This document shows, in pieces, positions 18,279 through 27,819 of a DNA stretch of 64,000 nucleotides. The DNA comes from Sphaerisporangium fuscum (GTDB taxonomy: Bacteria; Actinomycetota; Actinomycetes; Streptosporangiales; Streptosporangiaceae). The notes under the pieces are model-generated. The model searched no databases. It worked only from the letters and a program-made list of their open reading frames with translations, and was not told the DNA's origin. Positions within the stretch are counted from its first letter, which is position 1; each line of letters begins with the position of its first letter. The DNA is taken from assembly GCF_018531465.1 (NCBI RefSeq), contig NZ_JAHDTF010000018.1, forward strand, positions 62,001 to 126,000, written 5' to 3'. A program made the translations under genes and the position numbers.

Positions 18279-20849
18279 TCAGACGCCGGCGAGGGCCTGC
18301 GGGCCGGGCGTGTTCACCATCGTCTCGGCGACGACCGCCTCGGCCGTGCGGTCGCGCAGCTCGGCCTCGGGGGTGAGGATGAGCCGGTGGGCGAGCACGG
18401 GCGCGGCCAGCGCCTTGACGTCCTCGGGGATCACGAAGTGCCGCCCGGCCGCCGCCGCCTTCACCTTGCACGCGCGCAGCAGCGCCAGGCTGGCCCGGGG
18501 ACTCGCGCCCAGCCGGATTTCCGCAGACCGCCGCGTGGCGCCGACGACGGCCACGATGTAGTCGTAGATCGAGTCGGCGACATGGATCCGGGTCGCGAAG
18601 TCGATCATCCCCGCGATGTCGCTCGCGCGGACGATCAGCGGAAGCTGCTCCACCCGGGGGCCCGTGGGCATGCCCTTGAGCACCTCCACCTCCGAGGCGT
18701 GGTCGGGATATCCCACCGACACGCACATGAGGAAGCGGTCGAGCTGCGCCTCCGGCAGGGGGTAGGTGCCGTCCATGTCGACGGGGTTCTGGGTGGCGAG
18801 AACCATGAACGGCCGGGGCACCGGATGGGGCTCGGCGTCCACCGTCACCCGCCGCTCCTCCATGACCTCGAGCAACGCGGCCTGCGTCTTGGGCGAGGCA
18901 CGGTTGATCTCGTCGGCCAGTACGAGGTTGGCGAACACCGGTCCTTTGTGGAACTCGAAGCTCTGGTTGGCCTGGTTGAAGATGGACACGCCGGTGATGT
19001 CGGACGGCAGCAGGTCGGGGGTGAACTGGATCCGGCGCAGCTCGGCCTCGATGCTGGCCGCGAGGCTCCTGGCCAGCGTGGTCTTCCCCGTGCCCGGCAC
19101 GTCCTCGATCAGGAGGTGCCCTTCGGAGAACAGGCAGATCAGGGCCAGCTCGACGGTCTCGCGCTTGCCCCGGATGACCTGCTCGATGTTTCCGGCCAGG
19201 GCCTGGAAGCGCTGCTGGAACTGCGGGACCAGCGCCGCCAGGTCACCGTGCTCCTCGCCGCCGGAAAGCGCGGGCAGGCCGGCCGCCCCACCACCGGCCT
19301 CCACCCCGCCGTACGGCGACGCGCCACCGTACGGCGCTCCCGCTCTGCCGCCCGAATCGACGCCACCGTACGGGGACGCCGCTCTGCCGCCCGAATCGAC
19401 GCCACCGTACGGAGACGCCGCTCTGCCGTCCGCATCGGCCGCACCGTACGGGGACCCGGCACCGTACGGCGAAACCGCCCTGCCGTCCGCATCGGCCGCA
19501 CCGTACGGCGAAATGGCCCTGCCGTCCGCATCAGCGGCACCGTACGAGGACCCCGCGGCGTACGGCGAGGCCGCCCTGCCGTCCGCATCCGCGCCGACGT
19601 ACGGCGACCCGGCACCGTACGGCATCGCCGCGCCGGGCGGGGCGCCGTAGGGAGACTCCGGCCCCGTGCCGTACCGGGAACCGGTCTCCGGCGCGTCACC
19701 GTACCGAGAAGCTACCTGCGCTCCCGAACCGTAAGCCGCCCCACTCCCCATGCCCGCGTCGTACGAACCCCCGCCCTGCCCCGCGTTGTAAGCCGAACCG
19801 CTGCCCTGCCCCGCGTTGTAGGCCGAACCGCTGCCTGAAGCAGCCTCGTACGGACGGGCCGGGTCGTACCCCGGACCGCTCCCCAGGCCCGCACCGTACG
19901 AACCGGCGCTCCCCTGACCCGCGTCGTACGGCGAGCCCGCCCCCTGGCTCTGGCCGTAGGGGGCCTTGGCGGCCGGCCCCGGACCGAACGAGGAACCGGC
20001 CCCGAGGACGGTGCCGTAGGAGCCGGTTGCGCCGGACGAGAGGCCGTAATCGGAACCCGCGCCGGACCCCTGCCCGGAGGGATACCCGGCGCCTCTGTGG
20101 ACCGTGACGGTCACCTCCGCGGCGGTCGGCGCCGGGAACGGCTGAGACTGTCCGCCCCCGATGGAAGCACCGCCGTACCCCGGAACGGCCGCCCCCGGAA
20201 CGGGCGCGCCGGAGCCGGCGGAAGCACCCTCGTACCCGACAAGAGCCGTCCCTGGGACGGGCGCGCCGGAGCCGGCGTACGACACCCCGGCGCCGTACGA
20301 GCCGCCCTCCCGGGCACCGGCACCGTAGGCCGGAACACCGCCAAGGCCGTACCCCGTGCCGCCCGGACCGTACGAGTTCCCCCCGGCGCCCGGCGTGCCG
20401 CCAGCGCCCTGCGTGCCCTCGCCGCCCTGCGTGCCCTCGCCGCTCTGGGCGCCGCCGCTCTGGGCGCCGCCGCTCTGGGCGCCGCCGCTCTGCAGGCCTC
20501 CGGTGCTCCGCAGGCCACCGGCGCTCAGCGTGCCGCCGTCGTACCCCGGCTGCGCCGTGGCGGCCGAGCCGTACGCGGCCCCCTGGGCGGCGCCGTACGG
20601 CTGGTCGCCGCGGCGCGAATCGTCGTACGGCTGGACGGCCTGCCGCTGCCCTCCATCGGCGCCGGCATATCCGTCCGCGGCGTACCCCTCGGCGGTGTAC
20701 ACCCCGCCGTGGCGGCCGCCGCCCTGGCGGGCATGGCCGCCCTGCTGGTCCGCCGGTTGCTGGTCGAGCCGCGGGTACCCGGAAGGGTCGTTCCGACCGT
20801 ACTGCTGGTCACCGGGCTGCGGATCGCTGTTCTGCGGGCTCTGCTCCAC
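18279..20849 (-). CDS. MoxR AAA+ ATPase with long Tyr/Gly-rich N-terminal region
   Basis: An 856-residue protein. The last about 320 residues are a complete MoxR ATPase: Walker A GTGKTT (near 583), Walker B LVLADEIN, sensor 1 LATQNP, and the lid. MoxR proteins are chaperone-like ATPases that act on membrane or VWA/DUF58 partners. The first about 525 residues are unlike normal MoxR proteins (usually 300-350 residues in total): they are low-complexity, rich in Gly, Ser, Ala, Tyr and Pro, with repeated YG motifs (SPYGAADADGRA, SPYGGVDSGGRA, AYNAGQGSGS). No signal peptide or membrane helix is seen, so the tail should be cytoplasmic and disordered. The start GTG has GGGGGG upstream and follows the FnIII protein stop by 15 nt. 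Confidence 0.88.
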   Translation of the reverse strand: MEQSPQNSDPQPGDQQYGRNDPSGYPRLDQQPADQQGGHARQGGGRHGGVYTAEGYAADGYAGADGGQRQAVQPYDDSRRGDQPYGAAQGAAYGSAATAQPGYDGGTLSAGGLRSTGGLQSGGAQSGGAQSGGAQSGEGTQGGEGTQGAGGTPGAGGNSYGPGGTGYGLGGVPAYGAGAREGGSYGAGVSYAGSGAPVPGTALVGYEGASAGSGAPVPGAAVPGYGGASIGGGQSQPFPAPTAAEVTVTVHRGAGYPSGQGSGAGSDYGLSSGATGSYGTVLGAGSSFGPGPAAKAPYGQSQGAGSPYDAGQGSAGSYGAGLGSGPGYDPARPYEAASGSGSAYNAGQGSGSAYNAGQGGGSYDAGMGSGAAYGSGAQVASRYGDAPETGSRYGTGPESPYGAPPGAAMPYGAGSPYVGADADGRAASPYAAGSSYGAADADGRAISPYGAADADGRAVSPYGAGSPYGAADADGRAASPYGGVDSGGRAASPYGGVDSGGRAGAPYGGASPYGGVEAGGGAAGLPALSGGEEHGDLAALVPQFQQRFQALAGNIEQVIRGKRETVELALICLFSEGHLLIEDVPGTGKTTLARSLAASIEAELRRIQFTPDLLPSDITGVSIFNQANQSFEFHKGPVFANLVLADEINRASPKTQAALLEVMEERRVTVDAEPHPVPRPFMVLATQNPVDMDGTYPLPEAQLDRFLMCVSVGYPDHASEVEVLKGMPTGPRVEQLPLIVRASDIAGMIDFATRIHVADSIYDYIVAVVGATRRSAEIRLGASPRASLALLRACKVKAAAAGRHFVIPEDVKALAAPVLAHRLILTPEAELRDRTAEAVVAETMVNTPGPQALAGV
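19300..20560 (-). repeat. In-frame low-complexity repeats in the moxR 5' half
   Basis: Degenerate repeats coding for YG-containing units. The clearest block (about 19310-19560) repeats a 36-48 bp unit encoding SPYGxxDxxGRA; another at about 20395-20495 repeats a short unit encoding GGAQS. Unit lengths are multiples of three, so the frame is kept. Confidence 0.7.
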
Positions 20850-20864
20850 GACGTGCCCCCCTGA

Positions 20865-23045
20865 TCAGTCGTCGCACTGGAACAACGGCGCGGCGGGGAA
20901 GCCGCCCCGGGGTGTCTTCATCAGCGTGTCGCTCAGGTAGCCGACCCCGCCCTTCCACTCGATCCGGTTCCAGATGTCGCTGGTCTCCTTGGTCTCGTCC
21001 TCCGTGACCGTGTCCCCCTTGAGCTGGCAGATCACCGTGATCGAGGTGTACTGCCCCTTCGGGATCCGCCCGATCTCCCCCGATTTGCTCGTGCCGGGAC
21101 GGATGATGGTGTCGGTCTGGTTGTTGTTGGCGTTCTGGTACGACTGACGGGGATAGGTGAGGTCGGCCGTGGCGGACGCCGTGCTCTGCCCCTCGCCCGC
21201 GGCGTTCTTCGCCTTCAACACGAAGTCGTACTTCTGGTTGTTCTTCAGGCCGTCCACGCTGAACGAGGTGCCCTCGATGTCGTCCTTGGTGGCGGCGCCG
21301 GACAGCGTGTAGGTGACCGCGGAGCCCGGGACGTTCTCCGGGGGCGACCACGACAGGTCGGCGCCGTGGTTCTTCGCCTTGGCCTGGAAGCCGGACGGGA
21401 CTCCGGGGGCGACGCACGGCCTGGCGGCGCCGCTCGGCTCGGAGGGGACCTCCCCGCCCTTCCAGTGCGCCACCACGGTGAAGGTGTACTCCTTGGTGCA
21501 GTCACCTCCGGTGAACTCGAACCGGAAGGGGCCCGAGCCGCTCACCTGCGCCGGGCTGACCTGCCCGGCCTGCGGGGAGGCCTGCAGCGTGTAGTGGTCG
21601 ACGGTGCCTCCCGCCGAGGGCGTGAAGGTGACGTCGATCCTGCCGGGGCCCGACTGGACGCTCACCGCGCCCGGCGCGCCCGGCGCGGCCGTGGCGGACG
21701 GCGTGGGAGTCGCGGTACGCGTCCTGCTCGGCGTCGGTGTGGGTGTCGGCGTGTCCTCGGGCGGCACGGCGTCACGAGTCCTGGTCGGGTGACCACTCGG
21801 TTTGCCGGTGGGGTCCGGCCGGTCGGGTCCGGTGCTGGTGTCGTCCGTCGGTGTCGTGGTCGGGTCGAGGGTGGGCGGCACGCTCGGGGACGGCTCCGGT
21901 TTGGGCGTGCGGGTGGGGCCCGGCACGTTCGGGTCGTCCTTCTGGACGTCGTGCCGGCGTCCCTCAGGGTCGATGACCACCGCGCCGTCACCGTTCTCGT
22001 CGTTGGCCCACAGCAGGCCGTCCCTGATGAAGACGTCGATGGAACCGGGACGACGGGCGACGCTGATGGGCTTGTCGAAGCTCTTGGCCGCCGAGTCCCA
22101 GACGATGAGCCGGCCGGAGCGCGTGTCGGGGACGTACGCGCGGGTGCCGAGCACCTGCGGGATGCCGAGCCGCGAAGGGTCGGGGACGACCTGCGAGAGC
22201 TTGGTCTGGGAGATCTGCCCGGAGGAGGTGTCGAGGAGGAGGAGCAGCCCGTCCCGTCCCGGCACGAGGAGCGGCACGGTGGGGCCGTCGGTGTGGGCCG
22301 GCGACAGCACGCCGCCCTTCCCGGCCGCGCCGACCTCCTTCGGCAGGACGAACCGCGACGAGGTGCCGTCCGCGCCGACCGTGACGGCGGTGGAGGAGGC
22401 CGTGTCGACGATCAGCGGCACACCGCCGGCGACGGTGAGGGCGAGCGGGTCACCGGCCGCGCCGACCTCGACGTCGGTTCCCCGCACTCCCTGCAGCACG
22501 GGCACGGCACGGCCGCGCGCCGGAACGGGGACCCACAGCCGGCCGCCCCCGTCGACCGCCGAGCGGCCGAGCGGCCTCGGCAGGGCGATCGGCGCGCCGA
22601 CGGCGTTCAGCGTGACCGGGTCGATCCGCTGGACGGTGCCCTCGGGGTCGACGGCGTAGGCGGAGTTCCCCTCGACGACGAGCTGCAGATGAGCGGCCTG
22701 GAAGTCACGGGTCTGCACGACGGTGAGCCGGCTCGGCTCGATGCGGCTGACCACCCCGGTCTTCTGGTCGACCAGCAGGACCGTCGTGCCGTCCTGCACC
22801 ACCTTCAGACGGCTGCCCGGGTCGGCGACGTTGTCGATGCGCCCGTCCACCTTGCCGGACAACCCGTTGGCGTGCACGACCGCGCCGTTGCGGGAATTCC
22901 ACAGCCAGGCGCCCACGTCGGCGAGCTTGGGGCCGGCGCTGGACGTGCCCACCCCCACCACGGCCGCGGTCACGCCGAGCACGGCGACGGCGGCCGCCGC
23001 TATCACGGCCGTCAGACGGTCACCCCGCGGCATCGGGATCTTCAC
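20865..23045 (-). CDS. Membrane-anchored fibronectin type III protein
   Basis: A 726-residue protein heading the MoxR/DUF58/TgpA operon. GTG 23045 is chosen because AAAGGGGAG lies 7 nt upstream; the frame extends 34 codons further. A membrane anchor follows (LTAVIAAAAVAVLGVTAAVVG), then about 360 residues of beta-propeller-like repeats (VAVDPEGTVQRIDP-type), a Pro/Thr-rich linker (TPTPTPSRT), and two fibronectin type III domains (about residues 455-640, the second with LSWSPPENVPGSAVTYTLSG). The last about 80 residues, containing GRIPKGQYTSITVICQLKGD, look like an SH3-type module. The bulk should lie outside the cell, perhaps sensing or binding wall material. Same operon as the ATPase, so likely part of one envelope-remodelling complex. 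Confidence 0.82.
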   Translation of the reverse strand: MKIPMPRGDRLTAVIAAAAVAVLGVTAAVVGVGTSSAGPKLADVGAWLWNSRNGAVVHANGLSGKVDGRIDNVADPGSRLKVVQDGTTVLLVDQKTGVVSRIEPSRLTVVQTRDFQAAHLQLVVEGNSAYAVDPEGTVQRIDPVTLNAVGAPIALPRPLGRSAVDGGGRLWVPVPARGRAVPVLQGVRGTDVEVGAAGDPLALTVAGGVPLIVDTASSTAVTVGADGTSSRFVLPKEVGAAGKGGVLSPAHTDGPTVPLLVPGRDGLLLLLDTSSGQISQTKLSQVVPDPSRLGIPQVLGTRAYVPDTRSGRLIVWDSAAKSFDKPISVARRPGSIDVFIRDGLLWANDENGDGAVVIDPEGRRHDVQKDDPNVPGPTRTPKPEPSPSVPPTLDPTTTPTDDTSTGPDRPDPTGKPSGHPTRTRDAVPPEDTPTPTPTPSRTRTATPTPSATAAPGAPGAVSVQSGPGRIDVTFTPSAGGTVDHYTLQASPQAGQVSPAQVSGSGPFRFEFTGGDCTKEYTFTVVAHWKGGEVPSEPSGAARPCVAPGVPSGFQAKAKNHGADLSWSPPENVPGSAVTYTLSGAATKDDIEGTSFSVDGLKNNQKYDFVLKAKNAAGEGQSTASATADLTYPRQSYQNANNNQTDTIIRPGTSKSGEIGRIPKGQYTSITVICQLKGDTVTEDETKETSDIWNRIEWKGGVGYLSDTLMKTPRGGFPAAPLFQCDD

Positions 23046-23136
23046 CCCGTAACTCCCCTTTGCCCCTGTATCCGGTTGATCACCCTGGCCCGCCGTACGC
23101 TCGCGGCGTGCCTGGTCGGTTGAGCTCTTCCGCACC

Positions 23137-23163
23137 AACCGTCCCACGTCTGCTCAAGGTTCC
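23137..23163 (-). promoter_or_regulatory. ECF-sigma-like promoter for the FnIII/moxR operon
   Basis: On the minus strand GGAAC (23163-23159), a 19-nt spacer and GTT (23139-23137) match the GGAAC-N18/19-GTT pattern of many actinobacterial ECF sigma factors. It would give an untranslated leader of roughly 80 nt before GTG 23045. Pattern match only. Confidence 0.4.
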
Positions 23164-23188
23164 CGCATCTGGTAACTATCCGGGAACC
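23158..23188 (-). terminator. Inverted repeat spanning the sbcC stop codon
   Basis: GGTTCCCG (23158-23165) and CGGGAACC (23181-23188) form a perfect 8-bp inverted repeat with a 15-nt loop containing the sbcC stop (23176-23178). One arm also supplies the GGAAC of the promoter-like motif for the next operon, so it may be a terminator, an operator, or both. Confidence 0.4.
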
Positions 23189-26100
23189 GTTACAAAAAGG
23201 CTTGAACCGTGCCGCTGTTTGACGACCTTCAACTGGGCCGGGACCCGGGCGCGCAGTTCGCCGACATGGCTGACGATGCCGACGGCACGCCCACCGTCGC
23301 GAAGCTCGTCGAGGATGTCGAGGACGCCGTCGAGCGTCTCGTCGTCGAGAGTGCCGAAGCCTTCGTCGATGAACAGCGTGCCGAGCTCCACCCCGCCGGC
23401 CTCGGCCGTCACCACGTCGGCCAGCGCCAGCGCGAGCGCGAGCGACGTCATGAACGCCTCACCACCGGACAGGGTCGCCGGATCGCGGTCGGCCCCGGTC
23501 CAGCCGTCGAGGACGCGCAGCCCGAGGCCGCCACCGGACCGCTTGCGGTCGGCGGCGGACTTGCGCATGTCGTACAGCAGGAGGTAGCGACCGCCGGACA
23601 TGTGGTCGAGCCGCTGGTTGGCGGCGTCCACGACCTGCCGCAACCGCTCACCGAGGACGTACGACGACAGCCGCATGTCGAAGGTGTTGTCGGACGAGGT
23701 GCCGACCGCCAGCTCGGCGAGCCGCTTGGCGAGGTGGTGGCGCTCCTCGGCCGGACGCCACTCGGCGTACGCGCCCTCCAGGGCCTCGGCGAGGCCGGCC
23801 AGCTGGTCGCGCCGGCCTGCCGCCTGGTCGTGCGCGGACGACCGCGTGCCGTGCTCCCGCTCGGCCTCCTCGAGTGCCTCCGTCAGCCCGGCGAGATCGG
23901 GTGCCGGAACGGCGGCCGCCGCCAGCAGCTCCGGGTCCTCGAGCAGCTTGGTCACGGCGGCACGCTCGGCGTCCAGCGCCCGCAGGCGCTCGCTCATGGA
24001 CTCCCGTGCCGACCCTGGACGGACGGCGGCGCGGGCGTCGGCCACGCCCGGGAACCCGGCGTCGCCGGCGGCGCGCTCCGCCCCGGCGATCGCCTCGTCG
24101 CGTTCTGCACAGGCCGAGCGGGCCAGACGCCCGGCCTCGGCGGCGTCGCGCAGCAGCTCCGCCTCCTCGGCGAGCCGCTCCAGACGGGCGGCGAGCGTGA
24201 TGTCCTCGCCTCTGGCGATGTCGAGCCGCGCGGCCAGCCGCTCGGCGTCGCCGGCGAGGCCCTTCTCCCGCTCGCGCTCGGTGGCGATCTCGAGGCCGAC
24301 ACGCGTGGTGTGCTCGGTCAGCTCGGCGAGCTCGGCCTCGATGCGGGCGACGGCCTCCGCCGACGCCGCCTCACCTCCCGCGAGCTCCCGCAACCCCGCC
24401 AAAGCGACCTCAGCCTCTGCCAGCCCCCGCTCAGCCTCCTCGACCCCCAAGTCACCCCCATCGCTGACGAGGCCGGCGATCTCACCACCACCGGCGCCCC
24501 CCAGACCGCCTTCCCCCGAGAGCGCCCCCCCGACCTCACAATCGACAGCCGCCCCCAGACCGCCCTCAACCGGCAACGACCGCCCCACCTCACGACCGGC
24601 GGCCGAGCTCGGAGCGTTCTCGTTCGAGAGCGGGTGCCTGGTGTCGCGGCGGGCGGCGGCTCTGGCCTCCTCGTAGGCGGCCGCGGCCTCGCTCGCGTGG
24701 TCGGCCGCCTGGATGCCGGCGAGCAGCAGGCCGGCCTCCTCGGTGACGCGGTCGCGCCGCGCCGTCACGCTGTCGTCGTCGCCTCGGGCGGCGTCGAGGA
24801 CGGCCGCGAGATGGTCGAGCTCCCCGCGCAGCCCCGCCTGGGAGGCGCGGTGCTCGGCCACCAGCAGGCCGAGGTCCTGGGCCCTGCTCCTGGCCGACTC
24901 CAGCGCCTCCCGCAGGCGCCGCGCCTCGACCGCGAGGCCGGGCTCCCGTCCGGCGACCTCGCGCAGGCGCGCCACTTCGGCCTCCGCCTCGTCGCGCCTG
25001 GCCAAGGCCGTCGTCACGGAGAGCTCTCCGGCGCGGGCGACCGCCTCCTCGAGCTGCGCCGACAGGACGGCGACCCTGCCCTCGGCCGCTTGGCGGCGCT
25101 CCTGGGCCGCGTCGAACAGCGCCTGGGCCTCCCGCTCGTCGTCGACCGTGGGCGCGGACCGCGCGGGGGACGCCGGTGCCGGATGGTCGGCGGAGCCGCA
25201 CACGGCGCACGGCTCGCCCGGTTTCAGGCCTGCGGCGAGCTCGGCGGCCATGCCGTCGATGCGGGCCTGCCTCGTCGACTGCAGCCGGTCGCGCAGTTCC
25301 TGGGCCTTGTCGACGGCCGGCCGCCGCTCGGCCTCAGCGGCCTCGAGCTCGGCGGTCAGCAGGTCACGGCGCTGCGCCTGCTCCAGCAGGGCGTCCGCCG
25401 CGTCGCGAGCCGCCTCGGCGGCCGGGACGCGCACCGCCTCCGCCCGCACGGCCGCCAGCCGCGCCTCCACCTCATCGGCCAGGGCGGGCAGCTCCGCCTG
25501 CGTGCCGGCGAGGGCGGCCTCGCGCTCGGCGAGTTCGGCGAGCCGCTCGTCCAGCTCCGTCAGCTTGGCGCGGGTCTCGGCGAACCGCTCCTCGTCGGCA
25601 CGGCGATGCTCCAGCACCGCCAGCTCGTCGCGATGGGCCCGCTCCAGCACGGCCAGCCGGTCGCGCAACCGCCGTACGGCGTCCTTCACCTCGGCCCAGG
25701 GCCCACCGGGGCCCATGCCGCCCCTCACGGGCCGGCCGGGCACCGTGAGGCCCGCAGAACCCACCTGGACCGGCAGACCGGGCACACCGAGGTCCGCAGG
25801 ACCCGCCTGGACCGGAAGGCCAGGCGCACTGAGGGCCGCCTTCGACCCGCGGGGCGCCGTGAGGGGCGTGGAGTGTGCCAGGGCCGTGGAGAGCACGGCG
25901 AAGGCGTCGGCGACCGGCTCGGCGTCGGCCAGGGCGGTCATCAGCGGCTCGGGGAGGGCCGTGAGGGTGTGGAGAAGGTCGCGGACGGTGGCGGTGAGCT
26001 CCTCGGCGAGGGCCTCCCTGCGGCGTACGGCGTCGAGGTCGCGGGCGGCGTTCGCGACCGCCGCCCGGGCGGAGGGCAGCCCGGAGGCGGCCAGCCGCGC

Positions 26101-27819
26101 CTCGGCGAGCCGCTCGCCGGCCTCCCTGCGCCGCTCGGGCAGCACGGCCAGCCGCGCGGAGGCCTCCGTATCCTGGTCGAGGAGCTCCCTCAGGCGTCGC
26201 CGGCACTGAACGAGCTCGTCGCGGACGCGTTCGAGCCGGGACTCCTCGGGCAGCAGCTGCTCCAGCCGGGCCACCTCGTCACGGCGCTCGCGCTCCAGCT
26301 CCGCCAGTCGCTCGGGCCCCCACCGCTCGGACCCCCATCGCTCCGGCTCCGGCCCCTCCACGGCCGGCCCATCGCTGGGGACGCCCCGGTGGCCACCGGT
26401 GCCCGCCGGCCCATCGCGGGTGGCATCCCGACCGCCGCCGGTGGCATCCCCATGGCCACCGGCATCCGCCGGCCCATCGCTGGTGGCATCGCCATGGCCA
26501 CCGGCATCCGCCACGGTGTCAGCCCCTCCCGCGAAGGCGGCGCCGCCGTCGCGGTTCGGCGCGGACGGCCCCGCGCCGACGGCGCCCGTCGTGCCGGGCC
26601 GTCCGGCGCCGAGGGCGGCCGTCAGGACGGGCAGGGCTCGCGCCATGGCGTCGGCGGCCAGTTGCTCGGCCTTCGCGGCGACCTCGGAGCGCTGCTCGGC
26701 CTGCTGGATCAGCGGCAGCACACGGTCGGCGCGGGCGGCCTCGGCCAGGATGGTCTCCAGGTCGGAGCGCTCGTCGGCGCCGCGGTCGAGCTCGTCGCGC
26801 CGCGTCACCGCTTCGGCGTGGCGGCGTTGCCGCCGCGCGAGCTCGTGGGCCCCCTCGAGTTGGAGGCGGATCGACTTCAGCCTCGCCTCACTGGCCTCCC
26901 GGGCCCGCGCCTGCTCGGCCAGCGCCTCCTCGGCCACGGACAGGAGCGCCCCGGCCCAGCCGAGCGGCTCGACCTGAGGGTCCGGTACGGCCGCGGAGCC
27001 CATCTCGGCCGGGAGGAGGGTATCGGCCCCCGGCGCGGAACCCATCTCGGCCGAGAGAAGGCTGTCGGCCCCCGGCGCGGAACCCATCTCGGCCGGGAGG
27101 GTGTCGGCCCGCGGCGCGGAGCCCGTGGCCAGCCGGTCGAGGAGGGACGGGCCCGCGGCGCCGCGCATGTGGTCGACGACCGAGTCGACGCGCTGGCGGA
27201 GCTCCTGGCGTTCCTGCCCGGTGCGGGTGCGGTGCTCGGCCAGCCAGTGCTCGACGTCGCTGAAGATCTTGACGGAGAAGAGCTTCTCCAGGAGCTTGCG
27301 CCGCTCGTCGCCCTCGGCCCGCAGGAAGCGGGCGAAGTCGCCCTGGGGCAGCATCGCGACCTGGCAGAACTGGTCGGCGTTCATGCCGAGCAGCCCGCCG
27401 ACCAGCTCCCCGGTCTCGTCGGCGCGGTTGGACAGCAGGCGCCACTCGCCGGAGGGAAGCAGCTCCTCCAGCAGGACCTTGGCCTTCTCTTCGATGAGGC
27501 CCTCGCCTCTCAGCTTGGGCCGGTGCCACACCGGCGAGCGGGTCAGGCGCAGCCGCCTGCCCCGCAGGCCCACCTCCAGCAGGACCTTCGGCCCGCGCCC
27601 CGCCGGCGCGTGGTCGCAGCGCAGGCGACGCGCGCTGTTGCGCTGGCCCGGCACCTGGCCGTACAGGGCGTAGCACACCGCGTCGAGCACGGTGGTCTTG
27701 CCGGCGCCCGTCGGACCGTGGATCAGGAACAGCCCCGCCTCGCCGAGCGCGTCGAAGTCGACCTCCTCGTCTCCGGGGAAGGACCCGAAGGCGGTCAGCC
27801 GCAGCCGGTGCAACCTCAT
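23176..27819 (-). CDS. sbcC: SbcC, Rad50-like nuclease ATPase with expanded arms
   Basis: A 1547-residue ATPase subunit of the SbcCD exonuclease, which trims hairpins and double-strand ends. ATG 27819 overlaps the stop of the preceding small ORF (ATGA) and begins MRLHRLRLTAFGSF, the usual SbcC opening. Seen: Walker A GPTGAGKTT (about 35-43), a zinc-hook CAVC (about 871-874) between coiled-coil arms, signature LSGGEAFMTSLALALA (about 1449), Walker B LGTLFIDEGFGTLD. SbcC proteins are usually 1000-1100 residues; the extra length is four low-complexity inserts near residues 233-273, 420-507, 653-695 and 1070-1140, all in the arm regions and Gly/Ala/Asp/Pro-rich. The ATPase motifs are intact, so function is expected. 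Confidence 0.9.
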   Translation of the reverse strand: MRLHRLRLTAFGSFPGDEEVDFDALGEAGLFLIHGPTGAGKTTVLDAVCYALYGQVPGQRNSARRLRCDHAPAGRGPKVLLEVGLRGRRLRLTRSPVWHRPKLRGEGLIEEKAKVLLEELLPSGEWRLLSNRADETGELVGGLLGMNADQFCQVAMLPQGDFARFLRAEGDERRKLLEKLFSVKIFSDVEHWLAEHRTRTGQERQELRQRVDSVVDHMRGAAGPSLLDRLATGSAPRADTLPAEMGSAPGADSLLSAEMGSAPGADTLLPAEMGSAAVPDPQVEPLGWAGALLSVAEEALAEQARAREASEARLKSIRLQLEGAHELARRQRRHAEAVTRRDELDRGADERSDLETILAEAARADRVLPLIQQAEQRSEVAAKAEQLAADAMARALPVLTAALGAGRPGTTGAVGAGPSAPNRDGGAAFAGGADTVADAGGHGDATSDGPADAGGHGDATGGGRDATRDGPAGTGGHRGVPSDGPAVEGPEPERWGSERWGPERLAELERERRDEVARLEQLLPEESRLERVRDELVQCRRRLRELLDQDTEASARLAVLPERRREAGERLAEARLAASGLPSARAAVANAARDLDAVRRREALAEELTATVRDLLHTLTALPEPLMTALADAEPVADAFAVLSTALAHSTPLTAPRGSKAALSAPGLPVQAGPADLGVPGLPVQVGSAGLTVPGRPVRGGMGPGGPWAEVKDAVRRLRDRLAVLERAHRDELAVLEHRRADEERFAETRAKLTELDERLAELAEREAALAGTQAELPALADEVEARLAAVRAEAVRVPAAEAARDAADALLEQAQRRDLLTAELEAAEAERRPAVDKAQELRDRLQSTRQARIDGMAAELAAGLKPGEPCAVCGSADHPAPASPARSAPTVDDEREAQALFDAAQERRQAAEGRVAVLSAQLEEAVARAGELSVTTALARRDEAEAEVARLREVAGREPGLAVEARRLREALESARSRAQDLGLLVAEHRASQAGLRGELDHLAAVLDAARGDDDSVTARRDRVTEEAGLLLAGIQAADHASEAAAAYEEARAAARRDTRHPLSNENAPSSAAGREVGRSLPVEGGLGAAVDCEVGGALSGEGGLGGAGGGEIAGLVSDGGDLGVEEAERGLAEAEVALAGLRELAGGEAASAEAVARIEAELAELTEHTTRVGLEIATEREREKGLAGDAERLAARLDIARGEDITLAARLERLAEEAELLRDAAEAGRLARSACAERDEAIAGAERAAGDAGFPGVADARAAVRPGSARESMSERLRALDAERAAVTKLLEDPELLAAAAVPAPDLAGLTEALEEAEREHGTRSSAHDQAAGRRDQLAGLAEALEGAYAEWRPAEERHHLAKRLAELAVGTSSDNTFDMRLSSYVLGERLRQVVDAANQRLDHMSGGRYLLLYDMRKSAADRKRSGGGLGLRVLDGWTGADRDPATLSGGEAFMTSLALALALADVVTAEAGGVELGTLFIDEGFGTLDDETLDGVLDILDELRDGGRAVGIVSHVGELRARVPAQLKVVKQRHGSSLFVTVPG
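26999..27121 (-). repeat. 42-bp tandem repeat inside sbcC
   Basis: Three units begin at 26999, 27041 and 27083 (42, 42 and 39 bp), coding for 14-residue units of the type MGSAPGADTLLPAE. The unit length preserves the frame. Confidence 0.85.
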
